Program-made: the position numbers and the translations under genes
The notes under the pieces: generated by a model
What the model was told of the DNA's origin: nothing
Database searches by the model: none
Seen by the model: the letters and a program-made list of their open reading frames with translations, nothing else
Shown: positions 58,738 through 64,000 of the stretch, piece by piece
Layout: each line of letters starts with the position of its first letter
Numbering within the stretch: the first letter of the stretch is position 1
DNA from: Labilibaculum sp. K2S
Lineage (GTDB): Bacteria > Bacteroidota > Bacteroidia > Bacteroidales > Marinifilaceae
NCBI RefSeq assembly: GCF_030372765.1
Contig: NZ_JAUCMW010000012.1
Location: 1-64,000, forward strand
Length of the DNA: 64,000 nt
Reading direction: 5' to 3'

Positions 58738-58745
58738 TACTTTTG
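58738..58745 (+). promoter_or_regulatory. candidate -7 element TACTTTTG of purU
   Basis: A perfect TAnnTTTG followed by CA, 108 bp before ATG 58853. No -33 TTTG at consensus spacing. Confidence 0.45.
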
Positions 58746-58852
58746 CATCACACACCACTTACCTAACGGACAATTTCGTTCCATATTGAGGCAAATTAGT
58801 AACTTGAATATTAATGTACGGAACTCGTAATTCCGGTACCAATGAAACGATT

Positions 58853-59713
58853 ATGTCAGAAAATAATGTAAATGCATTTTTACTCTTCACTTGTCCTGAT
58901 AAAAACGGAATTGTAGCCAAAATCACTCAATTTATATACGAAACAGGTGGGAACATCATCGATTTGGATGAGCATGTAAACCAAAACCAGCAGTTTTTCT
59001 CTTTGCGAATTGCCTGGAACATGGCCAACTCGTCGATACCTGCTTCAAAGCTTCACGAAACTTTTGAACCACTTGCCAAAGAATTTGATGCACATTGGAG
59101 AATTGAGTTTTCGAATCAAAAGCAACGCGTGGCCATTTTCGTTTCGAAATACGACCATTGTCTTCAGGAAATTCTGTGGCGCTACAACATGAGCGAGTAC
59201 GATATCGAGATTCCTTTGATCATTTCCAATCACCCGGATTTGAAACCCATTGCCGATGCTGCCGGAATTCCATACCATGTTTTTCCGATAACAAAAGAAA
59301 CCAAACCGGAGCAGGAAGCCAAAGAAATTGCCTTACTAAGAGAACACAATATCGATTTGGTAGTGTTAGCCCGCTACATGCAGGTTTTATCACCAAACTT
59401 TATTCGTGAGTTCAAAAATAGAATTATCAACATACACCACTCCTTTTTACCTGGATTTGTTGGAGGAAACCCATACAAACAAGCTTATGAACGCGGTGTT
59501 AAAATGATTGGAGCAACCAGTCACTTTGTAACCGAAGATCTGGACGAAGGACCAATTATTGAGCAGGATATTATGCGTATTACACACAAGGATACCATTA
59601 AAGATTTGATCCGTAAAGGTCGCGATTTGGAACGTATTGTACTCGCCCGTGCTCTTGCTTACAAATCGGAACACCGCATTATTGTAGATGGTACCCGTAC
59701 GATTGTTTTTTAA
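58853..59713 (+). CDS. purU: formyltetrahydrofolate deformylase
   Basis: 286 residues from ATG 58853, close to the E. coli enzyme (280 aa); an ATG at 58814 would add 13 residues. The N-terminal ACT domain (residues 8-80) begins F-T-C-P-D-K-N-G-I-V. The C-terminal formyltransferase domain carries N-I-H-H-S-F-L-P-G-F with the catalytic Asn and His, and D-E-G-P-I-I with Asp. It hydrolyses 10-formyltetrahydrofolate to formate and tetrahydrofolate, and so balances one-carbon pools and supplies formate. It is monocistronic with a terminator at 59735-59767. Confidence 0.92.
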   Translation: MSENNVNAFLLFTCPDKNGIVAKITQFIYETGGNIIDLDEHVNQNQQFFSLRIAWNMANSSIPASKLHETFEPLAKEFDAHWRIEFSNQKQRVAIFVSKYDHCLQEILWRYNMSEYDIEIPLIISNHPDLKPIADAAGIPYHVFPITKETKPEQEAKEIALLREHNIDLVVLARYMQVLSPNFIREFKNRIINIHHSFLPGFVGGNPYKQAYERGVKMIGATSHFVTEDLDEGPIIEQDIMRITHKDTIKDLIRKGRDLERIVLARALAYKSEHRIIVDGTRTIVF

Positions 59714-59734
59714 AGGCAATTAGTACAAATGCAA

Positions 59735-59767
59735 AATGCTCATCTGAATATAGTTCGGATGAGCATT
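59735..59767 (+). terminator. intrinsic terminator of purU
   Basis: A 14-bp stem AATGCTCATCTGAA/TTCGGATGAGCATT (one G-T pair), loop TATAG, then CGTTTATTT. Confidence 0.8.
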
Positions 59768-59825
59768 CGTTTATTTGTATTGGAAGCCCCACTTAAAGTA
59801 AGAGTCCCAAGTGCATCCATTTGCT

Positions 59826-60251
59826 TTATTCTCTCAAAATAAATGTCTGGCTGCACATTATCTTGTCACCATAGATAATCTCAAAAATCCATTCCCCAAA
59901 TTGCATTTCCCAGTCTAATTCAAACGTGTAGAAGTCATAACCTAACTCATCAGTATAGCTATCTTTTTCTTCCACGGTTTCCATAAATTGTTCCTTACTA
60001 ATTGGATTCACCAATTTAGGATGTCTAATCCTGCACACAAAATCAACAAGTTCCGCTTCCTCTGAATTAATTTCGAATTGATAACTTATTCCAAAACTCA
60101 AACCTACCGTAGGATGAATAACATCGGTTTTTTCCACAAACTCCATATCGTCAGAATGCAAAAAGTATCCTGTTGTACTACCCGGAACAATGTCTTTCTT
60201 CGTCTCTCCTATCGCTTTACAAATTCCGTAATCAACTATTTTTATATTCAT
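59826..60251 (-). CDS. DUF3859-like hypothetical protein
   Basis: 141 residues from ATG 60251 (M-N-I-K-I-V-D-Y-G-I-C). A longer frame adds 32 unlikely residues. It is a compact beta-rich protein: V-G-L-S-F-G-I-S-Y, D-F-V-C-R-I-R-H-P, and W-E-M-Q-F-G-E-W-I-F-E-I-I-Y-G-D near the end, matching what I recall of the DUF3859 family. It has no signal peptide. Function unknown; stands alone. Confidence 0.7.
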   Translation of the reverse strand: MNIKIVDYGICKAIGETKKDIVPGSTTGYFLHSDDMEFVEKTDVIHPTVGLSFGISYQFEINSEEAELVDFVCRIRHPKLVNPISKEQFMETVEEKDSYTDELGYDFYTFELDWEMQFGEWIFEIIYGDKIMCSQTFILRE

Positions 60252-60397
60252 TATCGTTGTTTTAAACTGATTGATAGCCTCACTTTGAATGAGAACAGCA
60301 AAACTACAGTTTTTTTTGTCACAACTCCTAATCAGAGTGGGCTTCAAGAAAAAGTGTTCGGAGCCAATATTCGTTTATTTTAAAACAATAGGATACA

Positions 60398-60432
60398 AAA
60401 CAAGCAACTTTAAAATTTAAGGTTGCTTGTTT
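60398..60432 (-). terminator. terminator of the TPR/DUF3142-like operon
   Basis: On the minus strand AAACAAGCAACCTT and AAAGTTGCTTGTTTT form a hairpin, followed by GTATCC. A moderate T-tract is built into the arm. Confidence 0.6.
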
Positions 60433-60458
60433 ATAGTTAGCGCGAATACACGTCCCTA

Positions 60459-62762
60459 CTAGTGGGTTGAACTATACAATCTAAAATAGCTGCAATGATT
60501 GATAATCATTTCATGAAATTTTGTATCTGAATAATTATCCTTCAGGGTTTTAAAACTTTTATAGTTCGGTAATTCCAATTCATTATACTTACTAAAATTA
60601 ACTTTAAAAGTATCATCACCTCCCTCATTGTAATAGGTATTCAATTCACATTTTGCCATTAAATAAAGACATCGGGCATTTAATTCCTTATCAGTTGATA
60701 ATTCAATTACACGCTGATAAAACTCAATAGAAATTTCACTTAGCCCAAAATAAGTTTTGTTGTAGGAAGTGATATCCGAAAGGTTGAACCCTTTTCTGTT
60801 TGCAATAATATCAGCGCCGTTTTCACTGGATTGATAATGATCACTCGTATAGTGAATGTAATTATAATCACAACAATTGGAATCACCAATTAAAGCCCCT
60901 CTGTAATATCCTGTATTTGAGATATTATAGTAATAATTTGCTAATAAATAGTTCGCCAATTTGGCTTTCCACTGTTTTTCGTTAGCGGTTAGCTTTTCCA
61001 ATTCAATCAAATAAACAGCCAAATCAGAAATAGAAAAGTTTGGTTTAATAAAAGAGAACAAATCTGCTTTATAAACTTCATCATCCATCACTTCCTCTTC
61101 ATCGCAGGAAAAACATTCTATGATATTATTACTAAATATTTTATTTGATAACGATATCGTGCCACTCAAATTGGTACTCTTACCAAAATACTCCAATGCT
61201 GCTTCTGCATTTTTATGATACAAATAATAAATCCCTTTCTGATAATTCAGATAATCAATAAACTTGTCGTTACTCCTCTTATTCTCCAAAAGTTCTTTTT
61301 CGTAAACACTTTTATTAGGTTTATTATAAAAAGCCTCCAAAGCATCTAACAGCTCTAAAGAACTAATACCTCCACCCGATTCCAATTGGTTATGAACGAG
61401 AAATGCTTTTGCTATTTGATTGTTTGCATAGTAAATACCGGCAATTTTAGCTTTAATAAAACTCTTTAGATCTGAATTAAAATCAACAGGCCAAGTGCCT
61501 TTATTAGGATATTTTGACAGCACTTGAGAAATAAAGTTCTCATTTTCAATGGAAATATTCTCCCATGAAAAAACTTCATAAACTATTGACAGAATCTTTT
61601 TCTGATCTGCAAATGATTTTACTGCTTCCAGTTTTCTTTTTGCTTCATTTACGTCTTTCCTGATAAAAGACAAATACGAACTGGCCATTCTCCAGAAATC
61701 AGTATTTTTCACCTTCTGATTAGAAAGCTGCAGTTCGGCAATATTTAATAATTCGTTGTAATCCTGCCCCTCTTCTAAATTAGGCAGTCTGCTCTCTCCT
61801 ACACCAATACTTTTAGGCCACACATCACGTTCAACATTATTTAATGCACGCATAAATAAAAGCTCAACTCTTCTATCATTAGCATCCAACCCAATAAACT
61901 TATTAATATTATCAGTCTCATTGGAGAAATTACGCAAACTTGTTATCAGGAGTAAATCTTTTTCATCTTCAATTCCATTTACAAAAGACCGTCCTTCAGC
62001 CTCAAAAGAGGTACAAAAATTGAAACTTACAAATGCAGATTTTTTTCTATCGATACTATTACTCACTATTTTTGTGAACAGGTAGGCTGCCTTCTCATAA
62101 TTTTCGGTAGAATAATAACAACCGGCAACTTGATCTAAAATATAATAGTAAATCTCATTTTTTTGTATTGTATTTTCAACTTTTGCTTCATAAAAGCCTA
62201 TGGCTTCACCCCATGCTTTCGAATAATGCATAATGCGAATAATTTGATAGTAGTAACGCGCTTGTAATTGCGGGTCAGTCTCACTACTCAACAATGAATT
62301 TGCCTTTTCAAGTAAAGCTTCCCTATCCACATCCTTCTCCTCTAAAATCTCATCGTAATCCCATGAGTTCCTTCTGGTTCTATAACTAAATGCTTCACTG
62401 CACTCTTGGGCAAAATCTACATAGAGTTTCGCTCTCTTTTCTGTTTCAGAATCCTTATTGGTCCAATTAAAATCTTCAGGCTTGTAAATTGCCATTTCAA
62501 TTTCTTCGGTACTCCAACCTGTAAGAATCTCTTTCCACAATTTTACATTCCCTTCAGGATATTCAGGTTCTTTGGATTCTGAATAAGAATTTTCTCCATA
62601 AAAGGCATTGTAATCATCCCTTAAAAAAGGATAGAACTCTTTGGCTGAAATATTTGTTTGTACAAACAAGTTATAAAACCACATTCCTTCCCAATCACCT
62701 CCACCACATGCAAATACTGCAGATGATATAAATACTAATAAACCAGTTAAAATACTCTTCAT
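60459..62762 (-). CDS. large TPR-like envelope protein with C-G-G-G-D-W start
   Basis: A 767-residue exported protein. The signal peptide ends at V-F-A-C, so it is either a lipoprotein with lipobox A-V-F-A-C or cut just before; the mature start is C-G-G-G-D-W-E-G-M-W. The rest is helical tetratricopeptide-type solenoid (R-Y-Y-Y-Q-I-I-R-I-M, Y-E-K-A-A-Y-L-F-T-K-I, C-Y-L-M-A-K-C-E-L). An insert with C-D-C-C-D-Y/S-C-D-E-E cysteines lies near residues 545 and 625. Its ATG overlaps the stop of the upstream gene (ATGA at 62759-62762), so the two are translationally coupled. I know similar genes only as uncharacterised Bacteroidota proteins. Confidence 0.75.
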   Translation of the reverse strand: MKSILTGLLVFISSAVFACGGGDWEGMWFYNLFVQTNISAKEFYPFLRDDYNAFYGENSYSESKEPEYPEGNVKLWKEILTGWSTEEIEMAIYKPEDFNWTNKDSETEKRAKLYVDFAQECSEAFSYRTRRNSWDYDEILEEKDVDREALLEKANSLLSSETDPQLQARYYYQIIRIMHYSKAWGEAIGFYEAKVENTIQKNEIYYYILDQVAGCYYSTENYEKAAYLFTKIVSNSIDRKKSAFVSFNFCTSFEAEGRSFVNGIEDEKDLLLITSLRNFSNETDNINKFIGLDANDRRVELLFMRALNNVERDVWPKSIGVGESRLPNLEEGQDYNELLNIAELQLSNQKVKNTDFWRMASSYLSFIRKDVNEAKRKLEAVKSFADQKKILSIVYEVFSWENISIENENFISQVLSKYPNKGTWPVDFNSDLKSFIKAKIAGIYYANNQIAKAFLVHNQLESGGGISSLELLDALEAFYNKPNKSVYEKELLENKRSNDKFIDYLNYQKGIYYLYHKNAEAALEYFGKSTNLSGTISLSNKIFSNNIIECFSCDEEEVMDDEVYKADLFSFIKPNFSISDLAVYLIELEKLTANEKQWKAKLANYLLANYYYNISNTGYYRGALIGDSNCCDYNYIHYTSDHYQSSENGADIIANRKGFNLSDITSYNKTYFGLSEISIEFYQRVIELSTDKELNARCLYLMAKCELNTYYNEGGDDTFKVNFSKYNELELPNYKSFKTLKDNYSDTKFHEMIINHCSYFRLYSSTH

Positions 62763-63778
62763 AATTTCTCGACTAATTCGCTAAGATTGATATTCGAAAG
62801 AGATTTTTCATCCATATGATAAAATATAATCCCGTTCGTAATTAGTTTGCTTTCTTTTATTGTTTGGTACGAATTCACAATTTCAGCAACAGACAATTCT
62901 TCCAATTTGATTTCATAACCTTCACTCAAATAAAACCCCTTGCAGAGCGTATCCTTTACCACCTGAAAATTTTTCACATCAACTTGTTTAAAATGCGGAT
63001 CGTTTTTAAATTTTGTTCTCTCTGCATTTTTAATAATTTTAATTTCATTATCCTTATTCTTAATCACTGTTTGCGAGAAAAGAGGCAAAGCAATATTCAA
63101 AGGCAAAGGATATTTGGTTTCAGAATCGATGTACTGCTTCACAATGCTATTTTGCAGAATGGAATTCTGATTCATATCTTTTAAGTCCCCAACGTTATAC
63201 AACATTAATGTACCTTTCTTCACAGGAGGAATTCCTGTTCTTTCTTTAAATTTAATTTGATGCAAACGAATGGTCACATCTAAATCAAATTCTTCACCTA
63301 AGTTTTCCAACAATTCAAAATAAGCGTATTTGGTGCTTTCTGTCCAATCACAATCAATTTGAATTTGGGCAATCTTCTTGTTAAAATGTTTCAAACTGAT
63401 CTGATTCACCAAATCTCTTATCCTATTGGATAATTTCTGTATTTCCAGATTTGATACCTGAAAAACTCTATTGGTAATGTATACAACCGGAACAATTTCA
63501 AACTCCTTGTACTCCTTTGCAACACTTTTCAATACATAAGTTGGAACAATACCATCATCATACCAATTGGGTTCGTGCTCCGATATTATATCAAAATAAT
63601 GCAGATAGATTTTATTTGCATTTGCACTCTTTAAAGATTCCTGATATTGACTATTAAATTCAGCTTTCGATTTCCAATGATAAAAAGAGATTTCCTTCTT
63701 TGCGGTATCTTTTTGAGAACAGGAGGTTGTTATAAGAAGCAATAACAAGCCTGACAACAAATGAGTTTTCACTTTCAA
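62759..63778 (-). CDS. DUF3142-like lipoprotein
   Basis: A 339-residue lipoprotein with lipobox L-I-T-T-S-C near residue 20. The middle holds I-Q-I-D-C-D-W-T-E-S-T-K-Y-A-Y-F-E-L-L, close to the I-D-x-D-x-x-x-S-x-x-x-F/Y pattern of DUF3142, a TIM-barrel-like family. Upstream L-H-Y-F-D-I and E-I-V-P-V-V-Y-I-T-N form earlier strands. Whether it is a glycosidase is unknown. It heads an operon with the TPR protein (4-bp overlap). The pair may form a periplasmic complex. Confidence 0.7.
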   Translation of the reverse strand: MKVKTHLLSGLLLLLITTSCSQKDTAKKEISFYHWKSKAEFNSQYQESLKSANANKIYLHYFDIISEHEPNWYDDGIVPTYVLKSVAKEYKEFEIVPVVYITNRVFQVSNLEIQKLSNRIRDLVNQISLKHFNKKIAQIQIDCDWTESTKYAYFELLENLGEEFDLDVTIRLHQIKFKERTGIPPVKKGTLMLYNVGDLKDMNQNSILQNSIVKQYIDSETKYPLPLNIALPLFSQTVIKNKDNEIKIIKNAERTKFKNDPHFKQVDVKNFQVVKDTLCKGFYLSEGYEIKLEELSVAEIVNSYQTIKESKLITNGIIFYHMDEKSLSNINLSELVEKL

Positions 63779-63899
63779 AATTTACAGATTTATATTTTTA
63801 TAGAAATTGAACAAAAATAGTAATTTTACTTAATTATGAATCATCATAATGCCGAACTTTATCACTTTATTGCTCAAATAATAGCGAAACTATTTAACT

Positions 63900-64000
63900 T
63901 CAAAGCCTATTTCGATCTAATTTTTCTGCTAATGCCATCGCCTCCTTAATTACCAGCTCCGGAAAATCATTTATTTCAAGTATCCTGATTGCATTTCTGT
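63900..64000 (-). CDS. 3' end of a gene running off the right edge
   Basis: On the minus strand an open frame enters at the right edge and ends with TGA at 63900-63902. The visible 33 residues end R-N-A-I-R-I-L-E, then I-K-E-A-M-A-L-A-E-K-L-D-R-N-R-L. They are helical and have the look of a HEAT-type repeat end. The family cannot be named. The adjacent 63779-63899 is AT-rich spacer. Confidence 0.6.
   Translation of the reverse strand, partial: RNAIRILEINDFPELVIKEAMALAEKLDRNRL

Larger units (their letters stand above)
58181..58852. other. intergenic region, 672 bp
   Basis: It holds no gene. It carries fragments of a TCCCAATGATGCGAGGGATC repeat near 58250, a MITE-like element (58372-58537), and the promoter of the downstream purU gene (58738-58745). 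Confidence 0.65.

Noticed and set aside
1..64000. tRNA, rRNA or known riboswitches
   Set aside because: I read through the intergenic regions and saw no cloverleaf or conserved riboswitch core; a covariance search is needed to be certain.

Overview
The window looks like a chromosome segment of a low-GC, probably marine, member of the Bacteroidota. The evidence is the -7 promoter elements of the form TAnnTTTG, the general lack of Shine-Dalgarno sequences, an OmpA protein with a SprB-like module, TPR plus propeller envelope proteins, a pyrophosphate-type phosphofructokinase, and many Bacteroidota-style intergenic repeats. A Marinilabiliales-like host (Marinifilum/Labilibaculum type) is my guess; nothing in the window proves the genus.

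Layout. (1) 0-5.7 kb is accessory DNA: one helical hypothetical protein, a 21-bp minisatellite, and small genes (DUF5677-like protein, membrane protein, secreted protein, RDD protein) separated by copies of a structured ~100-190 bp dispersed repeat. A further copy sits at 12.7 kb. (2) 5.7-15.7 kb holds an envelope pair (TPR/propeller protein and OmpA/SprB-like protein), a Trm11-like methyltransferase, an orphan PAS histidine kinase, an M18 aminopeptidase, and an exonuclease-BRCT protein whose exonuclease site has lost two acidic residues. (3) 15.9-42.9 kb is the main feature: 19 consecutive minus-strand genes. In transcription order they encode three PQQ-like beta-propellers, an NHL propeller, two twin-arginine Fe-S proteins, a NapH/NosR-like membrane polyferredoxin, a 3-TM-anchored propeller, a NuoE-NuoF-ferredoxin fusion, a NuoG/GltD-like Fe-S flavoprotein, another propeller, an FtsX-type ABC exporter (ATPase and permease), a lipoprotein propeller, a ferredoxin with a cysteine-rich tail, a radical SAM enzyme, a DUF116-polyprenyl synthase fusion, a prenyltransferase-beta-like protein and a squalene-hopene-cyclase-like protein with a DADD motif. 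(4) 43.4-54.6 kb is mostly plus strand: an OB-fold lipoprotein, a GH-like six-hairpin glycosidase, a zinc-ribbon protein, a MORN-repeat protein, an esterase, a peroxiredoxin with a superoxide reductase, and an alpha-amylase. (5) 54.7-64 kb holds an S9 peptidase, PPi-dependent phosphofructokinase, formyltetrahydrofolate deformylase, a DUF3859-like protein, and a translationally coupled TPR/DUF3142-like envelope pair. A MITE-like element lies at 58.4 kb.

How the large cluster may work (inference). The NuoEF-like and NuoG/GltD-like proteins could take electrons from NADH through FMN and Fe-S centres. The NapH-like membrane protein and the Tat-exported ferredoxins could carry electrons across the membrane. 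The polyprenyl synthase, cyclase and radical SAM enzyme could make and tailor a cyclised isoprenoid. The FtsX-type ABC exporter and at least six anchored or secreted beta-propellers could move, hold or use the product in the envelope. I know of no described pathway with this gene set, and it is the best candidate in the window for an undescribed system. No computation or database search was possible. Family names rest on motifs read by eye, and alignments to family references are from memory.
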